NCBI GenBank assembly: GCA_001986395.2
Contig: MQVO02000001.1
Location: 1,922,001 to 1,986,000 of the forward strand
Length of the DNA: 64,000 nt
DNA from: Irpex lacteus
Lineage: Eukaryota > Basidiomycota > Agaricomycetes > Polyporales > Irpicaceae
Reading direction: 5' to 3'
Position 1 is the first letter of the stretch; each line of letters begins with the position of its first letter. Under the pieces are notes generated by a model that did no database searches, had not been told where the DNA came from, and saw only the letters and a program-made list of their open reading frames with translations. Of the stretch, positions 1 to 12,400 are shown in pieces. Position numbers and translations under genes: made by a program.

Positions 1-221
1 ACATCACCACCGCTGGTGCCCCGACGCCCCCTATCCGCTCGGCGTACTGTGCCCAGGACGTAGCCCAGTATTATTGAGTAAGTTCCCAAACGCTTGCTGC
101 TCATTTTTGCGTTCATTGACAAGCACCCACACAGCGCAAGCGGGTGCTGTTGACATATTGCACCCACGAATTCTAATTCTGTACAGCCTCGTAGACGTTG
201 GCGTCGGCTGCACTTCCTGTC

Positions 222-3200
222 ATGACGGACAGACACTCCTTTATATCCGTCAACATTCCTGGCGCAGGGCAGGGTCACCCCAACCCTCACCCGCACTCGC
301 AAGGGGACCAGCAAACCTTTGTCCAAGGATATCCTCAACAGCATGACGAGGATGCCTATCGGCGTAGCTCCCCCAGTAACGTCTCGTATACAGGACGTTC
401 TTTGTTCCCGCCGGCTCGATCGTCTTCTCAAGCCTACGGGGGACCTATGTCTGTCCAACTTCCTTCGTTAAATGGTGTGTTCCACGATCCCACGCGTAGT
501 CTATATGGCCCAGGTACAAGCGCACTACCGCCCGGGTCTTTCGGGGGGCCGTCGCCCTCCGATGAGAATATGAACACGTTCAGACTACCCCTCAACACCA
601 CACTGCCTTCGCCACATCCTCCCTCGCAATATGATTATCATCCCCATCACCCACAGGACTTCCATCACGATAGGCACGATGCACATTCTCAGGCGTCATA
701 CCGCAATCATCCCCACCTACCCGAGCATCCCTCGACTTCTGTCGCACCAACAGTACATTCGAACTCTAGTCCAAGTCCAACCGCTTATCCTCAGTCGCGT
801 CAGCACCATCCGCACCAAGAGATGGTCCCGGACATGATGTATAATCCTCACCCCAGCGAACCCTCTTCATCTACATTCAATCGATCCTACGCGCCTTCTA
901 ACCCTCAATCCTACACGCACTCACACTCGAGCACATCTCTCTCCCCTCAACTGGAAACCACTCCCTCAGTTCCTTCGTCTGCTCCGAACCCTGTGAAGAA
1001 TGAGGATAATCAAGCGCCGGTGGCCTCTGCGTCTTCATCACGCCCTACAAAGCGTCGAGAGAAGCCCAAAATCGAGCTCGCTGCTGACCAGCCTTTGACA
1101 ACGCAGGGAAAGCCCAGAGCCAGGGTGTATGTTGCGTGCTTACAGTGGTGAGTTGTCTTCTTTGATGTCCTCATGAAATTCTTTTCTCCACGGCAGTTTT
1201 TCTGTGAGGATGTTCGGAGATGTTGAGTCGTTGCGATGAGTGTAGTACACAGAAGGTGGTAGACGATACGCAGATATAGCGACAAGGGAATGTTGGTTGT
1301 CCGAGAAGCATTGGTGCAAGTGGTCGCATTCGAAGCGAAGTTGCTCATCTGAGCTGCGAGCAAGCGTTCTTTTCACCACTCTTCATACGCTCTGAGCTGA
1401 GGCTGACACTGTTCTTTCTGCAGTAGAACACGGAAAATCAGGTGCGATGGTGCAAAGCCCGTTTGTCATAACTGTGCTCGACGCCAGGCCTTGAGCAGCA
1501 CTGCGACGAGTGCTGAAGCTCACGCATCGTCTCCCACCTCACCGACATCACCTGTCTCTTCAGACTCCTCCGGCCCATGTTGCTACGACGCCGCGCCAAA
1601 ACGGCGTGGCCCGGACAAGAATCCCGGTTCGCGTCAACGGATCTCACACGCCCAGCGAGATTTGGAGATTATGGGTCTGAATGGGACTGCGGAGGGAGGG
1701 AAGGTCAAGAGAAGACGAAGACGGGACACTAATGCTGTGTCTACGGCCACCGCGGCTGCTATCGCAGGAGTACCCTCAGGACCGAACGCTTCTTCCAGTC
1801 TGCAGGATGCAAGCCCCATCGATAAGCAGTCAGGATCAGGCATGTCGAGGAACTCAGCTGTGAGGAATAACCCAGCCGGTGGGGCCGTCAACGAGATTCC
1901 CACCGAAGGTGCTGCGCACTCTCCCGTGAGTATGAACATACCAAGTTCGAGCTCAAGTACAAGCGTGTCCTTAGGGCATGCAATAGGGTCCGGCGCGGTT
2001 TCTGGGCCTATCTCTGGCCCAAGCTCTGCGATAGAACCCATCCCACCGTCAAATTTGCATGTGCCACCGAGAGTGGCTAGTGCTGACGAATTTGGTCAAC
2101 AGACGATGTCGCATCCGAGTGGCGCGGGGCACATGAGGTCTCGAGAGCTGTATCGTGCGCTTCCTGGACAGATGCGCGTGCCACAGGGCATGGCACATCA
2201 GCTGGGACCTCCATACTCTCACACAACAGACCCGAGGATATCGGCGGAGCGGACGCATCCGTCGCACAGGGAGGGGCACGCTGGCCTTCAGCCTGACGGG
2301 ATGCATCGCGTCTATCCAGGACATGACGAAGCATACTCTTCCATGCCCACACGTCTACAGGTACAAGTCCCGTCTCAGGATATTCAGCAACAATTTCGGT
2401 CGCTGCGAACTGATGTACCGCGCTTAGTGAGTCGTTCGTGATTCCGGTTACGGGTTGGTTTATCGAGCCTCGTCATGTTTGGGTTCGTGTTGCACATTAA
2501 ATTTTTTCCGCGTATCTTATCCCTCATTTCATATCACAGCCCGTTACCGTTATATTTTGGTCTGGCCCGAGTAGTGAACTGGTCCTAACTACTCTTTCGT
2601 CTTTCGTTATTCAACTGTATCGCAGATATCTCCTGCTCAAGAATACCCACATACCCTTTCGCATCATCCACAACACACATATCAACCTCAGGATACTTCT
2701 CACACCCCGACACACGTAACAAACATTCTAGGGTACCTGACGCCCTTGTCCGACGTACCCCCTCTGCGTCAATCTACGGCGACCGTTACCTCGGTTGAGG
2801 ATTATGAGAACGAAAGCGAGAGTGCCCGCTCCGGAGCTGTTGGGGCAACCAGCGAGAGGGCTCCTGAGATTGGTACGGGACCTTCAGTTCAGTTCGCTCG
2901 TGAGATCTGGTGGGATACCCTGATTAGCCTGTACTACTCACGCACGCAGTCTCACTCTGGTCAGGTCGGTCTGAGCCTAAACCAACCGCTGAGTCCCGGA
3001 CTACGTGAGTCTATTGGCCAGCAGATCACAGCCGACCTGAAATTCTTGTTTCGGGCGTCGAACTATTGGTTTTCGTTCGTTAACGTGCCGAGATTTTTCT
3101 CCCGCTTACTCGACCCAGGGGAGAGGTTGTCACTGCAGCCCTCGCTAGTCCTCGCCGCTCTCGCGTGTGCCAACCTAATCAGAAGCTCTGAGCAGGAGGC

Positions 3201-5014
3201 CGGGCAGGCAGGCAGGGAGTGGTCGCTGACCCTCTTGAGCCTAGCACAGGCTGCGCTCGACGCCAGCACGAACTCGCAATGGATTGATGAGTCCTTGGTT
3301 CAAGCTAGCTGGGTATGTACAAGTCAACGGAGAATATCTATCCGCGAAATATTAACCTCATCCGACTATCTTAGATGATTGTCTTCTTTGAGGTTTCTGC
3401 TCACCCCGCCCACAATGGTCCTCGTGTCAGCAGCGCGTTGACTGTACTCGACAACCTTATACGCAGCTTGTCCATGTCGGTGTTGGACAGAAATGACCAG
3501 CGAGCTTCCCAGTTTGGCTCACGAACTGTGCCAATCGTTTCCGCCGTACCTGATCATCATCCGCGGAGAAACGGGTCTTGGTCTCCTCCCGTCTCTGCGT
3601 TACTGTCTGCGTCTCCAAGTCTATCTCCAACGATACGCCACCCACTTGGTCCACAAACAGGGTCTCCTAACACTAGCCTCGTCATCTCTGCCAACGCCCC
3701 ATCCTGCGTCTGCAATGCGCTTACTCTCGGCCACAATTGGCGCTACGCAAACGATCTTACGCCCTTGTGGTTGATGACACCGGCATGGGCACCCGACGCA
3801 TCTGACCCAGAGATACGCAAGGAAGAATGCAGGAGAGTCGTATGGAGTTCTGTCACACTTGTCGCCGGGTATACGAGTTACGTCGCATCCTTGAACGCCA
3901 TGCCTCAGCTACGACTATCGCTCATGGATGCCTCGAACGTATGTGTTTTATCTAATGGCTGCGTTCATAACGCGCTTACGCGGCGGATGGGAATTTGCAG
4001 TTTGCCTTGCTATTTCCTGGAGAAACGCTCTCACCAGCGCTTTCACCCGATCCTTCATTTTCGAGCCAACACGGCGGCAAGTCAACCGTTTGGGCGTTGT
4101 ACATGCGCATCATGCTTCTGTGGCACAGCTGTATTCGCATGCGCTGGGACACTCACCAGAGCGACGCCAGTAAAGCTGAATTTGCGGTAGGCGCATGGCT
4201 GGAGATTGATAGGATCGAGAATGCACTGAACTCACATAACTGTGGTGTTGAGCGAGCATTTCTGTTTCAAGGCAGAGAATACTTGTTTAAGTACGTAGGA
4301 ACTGGTGCGAAACTCACACTTGCTAAACTGTAGCTGACGTTCTGCTTATAGTGCACGAATGTGCATATCGTATGAGTTTCAGCGATTTATCCCGCACGCA
4401 ACCGCGTAAGTGCAACAACCATCGTCCGTATCACTGTAGCTAATCGGACAAACTCGTCAGAAACGCGAACATGACTTTCCATAGAAGAAAGGCTGAGGAG
4501 TGGCGTAAGCATCGTCTTGCATCGGGGTATCGGATGAACAAACTGAACACGTTTACGGTACAGTCACCCATCAAGCTCAAGTCGCCAAACAGACGATGTA
4601 TGGCCTACAATCGGTCACCCATCAGCCCAACGTCACATTCGCAAGACGCCCTTTCTTTGTTTTCTGGTTCATGTCTCAAGTTTCCAGGTACTGTCCCTGT
4701 CACAACCGATGTTGGGCGTACCACTGAGTCTCTTATAGGGCATTGCTGCTATGGTCGTGCGATAACTCGCTGACTGTCGCTCTGGAAGTATCAAAAGCCC
4801 TTCTTGGACCTATAGAATACCTGATGTCCATCTGGCCATGTCCAGGTCTGTCAGTACTCGTTTCCCGTTTATCTGCCACTCACATCCTTGAGCAGAGCAA
4901 CAAGTGCGCTACCGTAACCTTCGCATCCGTCTCGACCATGCATGTCTTTCGGCCGGGATACCTCCACCCCTCCCACACGCAGCGAATCTTTCCCATACAC
5001 CCCTTCCCTCGTAA
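222..5014 (+). CDS. Zn2Cys6 fungal transcription factor
   Basis: This is a sequence-specific nuclear transcription regulator; its target is unknown. The model has ten exons: 222-1147, 1424-2426, 2626-3312, 3375-3938, 4001-4290, 4352-4405, 4461-4557, 4593-4687, 4739-4845 and 4896-5014, which total 1313 residues. The zinc cluster is at about residues 306-362. It starts with ACLQC, split by intron 1, continues RTRKIRC and PVCHNC, and takes its last cysteine about 35 residues later before PKRRGPDK. The usual spacing there is 6 to 9 residues. The N-terminus is long and rich in Ser, Pro, His and Gln. The C-terminal half, with segments such as EECRRVVWSSVTLVAGYTS, resembles the fungal transcription factor middle homology region. 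ATG 222 is the first Met in the open frame. Intron 1 is 276 bases, long for this genome. The two last small exons are the least certain part. Confidence 0.85.
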
Positions 5015-5615
5015 CTGAAACTTTATCAGTGTTATTTTCTCTGAGTAGAGGGCGAGCACCTTTCATTGAGGTTTTCATCAATCGGCCCAATTATCGGCTA
5101 GTGTACTATCCATTGAGCTTGCCTCTAATCCAGTCCACCATATATTTGTAGCATTACCTCATCTCTCTTCACATATACTATACATCACTCGTTCATCTAT
5201 ATCTTCGCAGTCAGTTCTTTGTCGGACTAGGTTTTGGTAGTAGTCAACCTCCGACTCGGAGTCAGCGTACGTACATACACATCACTTCGTGCCCGACGCT
5301 GTTCGGATACAGCTTAATCATTCAGTTTACTCAGCGTAATAAAACTCCCACAGCCGATACGTGTGGCCAATGCCCGCCAGTAGAAGTTGCTAGTATTTAC
5401 AAGACTGCCTGATTCGGCGGTCGCTCGGATATTGAGAGCGCCGCTGAGTTGGAACTGATGCGGTCGAGTGGCCGTCCATCTCTCGGACGCACCTCACCAT
5501 CTTACCCTCAACAAGGTCTAAAGCAGACGGCGACCATCCTACTTTAATTTGGGACCACTACCCACTCCTAGGGACCTTACACCGTGAGGTCAACTCCTGT
5601 TTCTTTAGCGCAAGC
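5015..5615. other. Intergenic gap between transcription factor and RING gene
   Basis: This 600-base stretch holds the 3' end of the upstream gene and the promoter of the RING gene. I see no open frame with a credible protein, no RNA gene and no repeat. Confidence 0.6.
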
Positions 5616-7695
5616 ATGGAAGTCGCCATGTTGTTGCAAGGCTCACCAGAACAGCCTCGAGCGGGTCCAAGCACTACCTCAGACGCAACTATCAGCAATA
5701 CCTTGAAACGGAGAGCATCTTCAATCTCTGAACAGATGGAAGATAGTGCAAGCAGGAAGAAAGCTAAGGGAGAGGTAGATGAGACGGCTGAAGAGGTCCC
5801 TGAGATTGAGGCCATCAATGGGCAGGCTCTCGCGGACGAACTCGACCAGGAACTGCAATGCGGCTGTTGCTCTGCTCTTGTATACAGACCTGTTGTTGTA
5901 TCACCTTGTCAGCACTTCTTCTGTGGCAGGTAATGTTCCATGTCATATCTCGTGTGACGAATGGCACTCAACCCCTCTACTTATATCTAGCTGCATCGTT
6001 CTCTGGATTAGGGTATGCAAATCAGACCTTTCAGAAACATACCTCGTCTCACTCTGTATTGTATCTTTTTACTCCTAGAATGGAGGAACTAATTGCCCTG
6101 CTTGCCGGGGAGTTTCCAATTCAGTTTCACCTTCCCGCGCTCTTCAGACGATAGCCGACATTCTAGTTCGTGCAGCCCCGTCGAGGGCCCGATCAATTAA
6201 TGAACGTATGCAAGCAGACGAAATTTACAAGGCTGGGGCAATCCTCAGGGTACGTGGCCACATACATTCGCGTTGATCTTTAAGACTTACTGCGGGACAC
6301 TAATAGATACCGACACCGCGACAAGCTTCTCCGGAGCCAAATATTCCGCAATCTAACCCGAATTTCGTCCAACCATGTCCTCACTGTATTCCTGGGAACC
6401 AGTACGACTGGCGCTGTCCGCAACCTATCGTGGACCCTGAGGTGGACCCAGATAATGCCTGGCGTACTGACGATGGCTCGCCACCCGGCCATGCGTACTG
6501 TGGAAACTGGTAGGGATTGTTGATTTATCTAATATATTCCTCGCTGACACTAATTCCATCAAATAGTGAGAATATATTGGCATTACGTGCCCCCTCAACA
6601 ACCAAGTGCGACTTCTGTCAGGTTTCGTTCTGTGGTATCGGTATACCGGGTCGCTGCTTGGCCGCACCTATCCTTTCACAACACCCGCATGGCTTGGCCG
6701 ATATTGGGGATCTCATCCAATGCGGAGAGATCTATGAGATATTTGACGGCAATACGTACGAAGTAGATATCATGCTGGACTACCTGCAAGCACAAGGCCT
6801 TACTCCTAGACATATTTATCGAGAGGTCAGTCAATAATTCCGCAGTTAACGTACAACATCGCGACGTATCTGAAACTGGATTTTCGTAGATTGTTGCGAT
6901 GATCCTGCGCTCCCCGCGCCAGTTCGCGCCTCTTACAGAATCCGACTTGTTTGTGGACGTACATGGCGTCGCGCCCAGTACGGACACGGATCCTTCGGCG
7001 CCCAGAAATCGGATCTGTCGCGTTTGCGCTACTGAGATTCTTCTGTGGGGCTTGCGCGAATGGTGGATTCAAGAACGGAAGAAAGGTTTTCTTGACGAGA
7101 CAGTCATGAAGCGACCTGACTGTGCACAGGGTAGTCTATGCCCAAGGCAGAAGGAGCACGGTACGTGGTTAGACGTCCGTTAACGATATACATAGGCGCT
7201 GACGCCACTTTCTGTCATGGCAGGGCACGCCAGAGAATGTGGGTCTAATCAACTCAATCATTAGCAACGCTTTTGCTAAAATTCATATTATCAGTCAATC
7301 ATCTGATAGCGGGTCCTGAACCAGCTGTCCCAGAAGATTTAGTCGTCCCGAATGCAGCAATCGAAGAACATGCTCAGCCACAGCCTGCGCCGACCTCGAC
7401 TTCAGTTGCAGCTCCAGCTACGGCACCGCTTCTACTACCGGTGGCTGATGCTGGTCCTTCAGAGAATCGGGGTGAAAGTTCCCATAACCTTCACGGCTCT
7501 GCAGAATCGAGCGGAGAGCAGTCTAAAGCTGAAGAGTTTGTCAATCCGCCGATTGCCCGTCAGTCGTCTATCTTCAAGCTTCTTTCTCCTTCTGCGCCAT
7601 CCTTCGGTAGCCAGGCTCCTCCCAGTCTCGCAGACCCAGACTCTTTCCCCTTTACATCCCAGGACGCTCAAGCCGAAGTCGAGGCCATGATATAG
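5616..7695 (+). CDS. RING E3 ubiquitin ligase with CHFR-like cysteine-rich domain
   Basis: Probably an E3 ubiquitin ligase. Exons are 5616-5929, 5991-6012, 6079-6249, 6307-6509, 6567-6825, 6890-7160, 7224-7238 and 7295-7695, giving 551 residues. A C3HC4 RING lies at about residues 82-121: C82-x2-C85, C98-x-H100-x2-C103-x2-C106 and C118-x2-C121. C106 comes from the 22-base exon 2. The middle carries Cys pairs (PCPHC, HAYCGNC, KCDFCQ, CRVC) typical of the multi-zinc cysteine-rich domain of CHFR (zf-CRD family). A 15-base exon 7 joins a conserved-looking HARE to FNHLIAGP. The tail from about residue 430 is Pro/Ser/Ala-rich and probably disordered. CHFR itself has an N-terminal FHA domain; here only about 80 residues precede the RING and no FHA is visible. 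Substrate and cell-cycle role are unknown. Confidence 0.85.
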
Positions 7696-8063
7696 AACGG
7701 AGGGAGAGGGTTTCATAGTAGTGGATTTCCATGGATGCCGTGGCCGGATTACTTTATCTCACTTACCTCATAATTATTCTCCTGTACCTGTCACCGCGAT
7801 TCCCGATACCTGCTCGCTAACTTTTCAACCTTCCTTTCTGTACACAATACTGTACTTCTACGATTACAGGACAATACGAGAGAATTTCTTCCCATCTACA
7901 GTTTAGATAACAGCAAGCTAACATAAACACCAATATCACAATAACCCTATAAGAATAAGCAGAGAAGCGAGGTCACCCTGCCGAAAAAGTAAGTACATAC
8001 CAAGAAACACAGAAACAACGGACCACGTCCGCACTCAGATATACATAAGACGGCATTTAAACT
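7696..8063. other. Convergent gap between RING gene and kelch-BTB gene
   Basis: Two genes end facing each other here. The 370 bases are AT-rich and presumably hold both 3' untranslated regions. I see no further feature. Confidence 0.6.
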
Positions 8064-11000
8064 TTACACAAAGGAGAAACTGTTGTACACACCCCCGCTT
8101 TCCTCTTCCCAGGGTGTCTTATTACGCCGTTTCTCCTCAGAGGACGTGGTTGACTGATCATCAGCAAGCGTTTGGCCCCTTGCCTTTGCCTGGAATTCCC
8201 GTGCTAGTCGTTCACGTCGTTCCTTGGCCATTTGCTTCTGACGGCGTTTCTCCGCTTCCTTTATTGCCTTCAAGTCGTTGGCAGGATGAACAGGCGTCGG
8301 GTGCCCATCTCCTTGCTTACTGCCCTTGAACAGACGAGAGAACGCACCGCCCTTCGCCGAGTGAACAGGGGACCCGTTGGGAGTGTCGTCAGTGAGAGCT
8401 CTAGGAGGCGCCGAAGAGGATGATGACAACGAATCTGGCCTGATAGTATCTGCAGTCGATGTACGAATCTCCAATGTGGGAAGAACAGGGCGTGTCAAGT
8501 GAGCCTCCTTAGGAGTAGGTGCTCGTCGATCAACTTCTTCTATACCAAGCGAGAGATTATTCTGGATGTTGTGGATCGCCTCCTCGACGCTGAAAGCATC
8601 TTCTGAGAAGCCGCTCTCATGAATGACACCAAGACCAGTGTTAATTGGTGGTTCGACGGGGGTGGGGATGAAAGACGAATGAGGACTAACAGGAGTAGAG
8701 TTAAGCTGAGCAAAAGACGGCGTGCGGCTGAGGGGAGGGGTCGACAGCGTTGGGCTGCTGTAGGTGTCCGACGTGGTCAATGACGGGACATCACTGACAG
8801 GCCTCAGTCTGGAAGTCGGGAAATAGGTCTGACCAGGAAGCAAGGAGCTGTGAGAGTGTGCAGGATAAACGTTATCGGCATGACCATCATGGTAGAGGTC
8901 TTCCAAGCCTGAAAGCGGCGTGCCAGGCGATACAGGATTCGAAGATCCAGCAGACCGACGAGATCCCCCAGACGAACGACGGTCTGAGAGCAGACTGGGC
9001 GAAGTATATCCTGCAGGCCGCGAGAAAGTCGAGTTGACCTCGTAGGGATTAGGAGTTGGCTGATTGGCCGGATCTGCCATCAGTATATCGGCGAGGGCGA
9101 GTATCTCATCTTCGGTAGTAACGGAAAGTATGGTTGGTCGGGGCATACTTGCCTCTCCGGGAAATGAAGAAGCCTGAGGCGTGTTTGATCCAGGCAATTG
9201 AGGAGGCAGGGCCGCGAGGATTCCGTCCAAAGCCTTCTGATATTGAGGGCCCGGCGATGACATGGCATGCCGACGCACTCCAAAGGTCGACATTGATTGT
9301 TGAGGTTGTTGACTTGATGGCATTGCAGAAGATTCAGGGATGTGGAGCGGGGGATTTGCACTCCTTCTGTCATTAAGATGCGATGCGTGGCTGGTACTTC
9401 CGGTAGGGGACTGATTTAGCAATGCAACATTGTTATCCAAAGCTACAGCCCGAAGAGCGACTACAGAAGAGAAACAGAGAACAATGAGTGAGGACTGGTG
9501 TACTAGATCACCGGTTATAGCCATAGCCTACCAGCATTCTCTCGACCAGTGCTTGCGTTATTACTAGAAACCTCTGACGGCCCTCGCATGTATGACGCGT
9601 CTGACATGCCCCGAGGTCTTGCTGCAGAACGCTGAGCCGCAGAGGGTCCAGAGGACCCAGATCCCGTACCATTGGCGTCGGCGTTGCGGCCTCCACCAGA
9701 TCCGTCGCGATCTTGTTTTACACGAGTACTCGCAGATGGTCGTTTCTGACTGTATGCCTGTTTATGCCTTAAATATGATACTATTCCAACAGAAACATGC
9801 CAGCCGGATAGCTTACCATGACCACACGTAGCGCGCTGAACATGTAAAAAATAGTCAACTTCGGTCACCCAACAAAGGGCAGAACGAACATACCGAATTT
9901 GTAGACTCCTGCAGTTGCAAAGCGTAGAGACGCCGTAGATACCCACAGATGTAGCAAAGGTCAGCGCGCGATGCATCGCGTGCTTTACGAGAGATTGGAG
10001 GTGTCCCATCTCGTAAGTACTCGATAAAAGAAGAAGCTGACTGAGCACCGCGGGAGCGTGCTGAAGTGGCGTGATAAGGGACATCGAGTACAAATATTGC
10101 AGAAACGCAAGCGTAATGGGGTACGGTTCCGAAAGATGGAATGCGCGAGGGGTCAGACGGGGATCGGGTCGGGCCTCATCTTTATCGGATGCCGCGCGAA
10201 CTTCTGGCAAAGGAGAGGGAGGAACATTTGTAGGCGTTGCTTCGATAGCACGAGTTGCAGCTTGAATGAATATTCGTCGTTGCTCCTTGAACCATGGCCA
10301 ACGGTCTTCCAACAGCTTTCGCGAACACTTAATCTTACGACCATCATCGCAGATGATCTCAAAGTCGGCAAGAATACCCTCTTCCAGAGCTGCGAGGCCC
10401 AGTTCCTGTTGCGGAAGATCGAGGGCCAGCGGAGGAGGCTGATAGATACCGAACGCCTCGAGGTCGATGTAAATGACATGATCCCAACTCAGCAACCGCC
10501 GATTATAGTCCTCAACGAGATTCCCGTGCTTGTTCCCAAAGACCAAGAACTTGTTCGCCTCAGGCCACAGACAACTGCGGAACCACGAGCCGCTCGTGCT
10601 TGAAAGGGTACTTCCGGGGTCTACGCGGGACCAAGACATGCTCACCAGGTCCAGCGCCCATATCGAGAAAGACTGGAAGGTTTGCGAGAGGTACGTTCCG
10701 GCTATGATGAAGTGCGTGCCTAAGATGGCGCCGGTGGGGAAACGAAGGCCAGGTGGGAGCCAGGGACCGTTCATTGATGATGACTTGTCCGATACTGTGA
10801 AGTCAAACCCTGGTAAAGGCGATAGAACCTCCAATTCGCGCTGAACATCTGTGAACTACGATGGAACAGGTTAGATTGTCCACATGCTATAGCGACGGAA
10901 GGATTACACGCACGTTGTAGTTGCTGAACAGAAAGATGTCACATGGGTACTCATCAGTAGGTTCAGCGGAGTACGGCAGATGTACGAGAGAGTCGGATTG

Positions 11001-12400
11001 TGTCACATCCGGGGTTGGTGCGGCGGCTTTGTCAGTATTAAATCTGGTACCAGGCGTCCCTAGAGTTGTGTTCTGGCGACCCTCTTCTTGTGGTAGACGT
11101 ACCCGCCGGCTGGCAGTTACCGCCACACTTCGGTACGTGCCGCAGTGCCGAGGGTAATCCCGCCGTTGAACCCAGGCTCCTGACACGAGATCATAGACAT
11201 GAACGTCGTCTAGCCAGACGTTGTTCAGATCCTGGCCGCCAATGATGAACAATCGGTTGGAAGTAATGGAAGATAGATGTGCGTATCGCGCCTTAGGAAC
11301 AGGAGCTATGGGCGAGTTTTCCGTCGCGGGAAGCCAGCGGTAGGTCGAAAGGTCGAAGAGTCTCACGTCATTTAAGACGCAAAGATCTTCCGGATTATCC
11401 GACTGTGGCTGAATAGCCATACCACCGAAGACAACGAGATGGTTGTTCCCTATATCATACACGAATTAGCAACGAGCTTAGCTTGACGGATGGTATCACA
11501 TTGCGGATGACTTTCGATGCGATGAAGGCGGGGAGTAGCTAAAAGCATCGAACCTTGCTCAACACGAGGCGGATGGTCAAAGTGTGCCTGAGGTAAAACA
11601 TGTGATATTGACATCCATAGAGTCACGTATGAGCCTGAACGGCCAAAGGACTCTATCGCCATCAATATCACAAAGCCTCAGCGCCCTCGTACGCGATTCG
11701 CAGTAAGGAAAGGCGTGAGACGTGAGGGCTACGACATAGGCAGGCGATGGCGCCATGAACGACCAGCAACGACACTGCGTCTCGGCTATTGAAGCCTGCC
11801 ATGAAACAGTCGTCTTGTGTATGCAAAGTCGAATTCGAAGGATATGCGTAACACCGACTTGCGTGGCGTTATGTAAGGGGTGACGGCCAAAGGCGCACCT
11901 AGCCACTGAAACGAGACAGGGCAGGTTTTGTGAGGTACTTGCCCACCGAACGAGAGAACGACACGCAGAAATTGCGAAGGAAGATATGTGCCATGGATCT
12001 CGGTGGCGGGGATAGGATCAAACGCGGATTACTCACATGCATCCGCACTATGAAAATATCGTGCTTGAGGAATGTCATCATCCGGAGACTGGTACAATCT
12101 CTCCCATTTATAGGTCTCCATGTCGAACATGTATATATCCGAGACCATCTTGCGCTCAGACACCAAACGACCGCCCTATGTCATACACATCGCGTGAGCT
12201 ACTGGTCTCAGGAGACTAGCCCTTTTACTTACGTAGAGGTACATTTTTGACCCGACTACAGTGGTCGATGTTCCCTAAGCAACATTAATCTTTAACTGCG
12301 AAGGTACATCGCGAACAACGTTGGTACTTACCACCAGCTTTGGCGGTACATCTCCAGTTGTCCGGCGGCAGTAAGCCGTGAGATCAGAGATAGGATACAT
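8064..12400 (-). CDS. Kelch-repeat and BTB domain protein
   Basis: Large scaffold-type protein of 1124 residues. Exons in transcript order: 12400-12332, 12274-12233, 12175-12037, 11449-10914, 10840-9894, 9835-9817, 9757-9532 and 9460-8064. Kelch blades occupy about residues 20-400, with motifs such as MYLYGGR, NNHLVVFGGM and RLFIIGGQD and repeated W/Y strands. A BTB domain follows from about residue 417 (ILADFEIICDDGRKI) to about 590. The C-terminal 480 residues are Ser/Pro-rich and disordered, with a basic-acidic helix (KEAEKRRQKQMAKERRERLA) near the end. The architecture resembles fission yeast Ral2, a positive factor for Ras1, but this link is from memory and weak. The start at 12400 was chosen because the frame has stops upstream and no earlier ATG. 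Exon 6 is only 19 bases. The intron at 11450-12036 is 587 bases. Confidence 0.85.
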
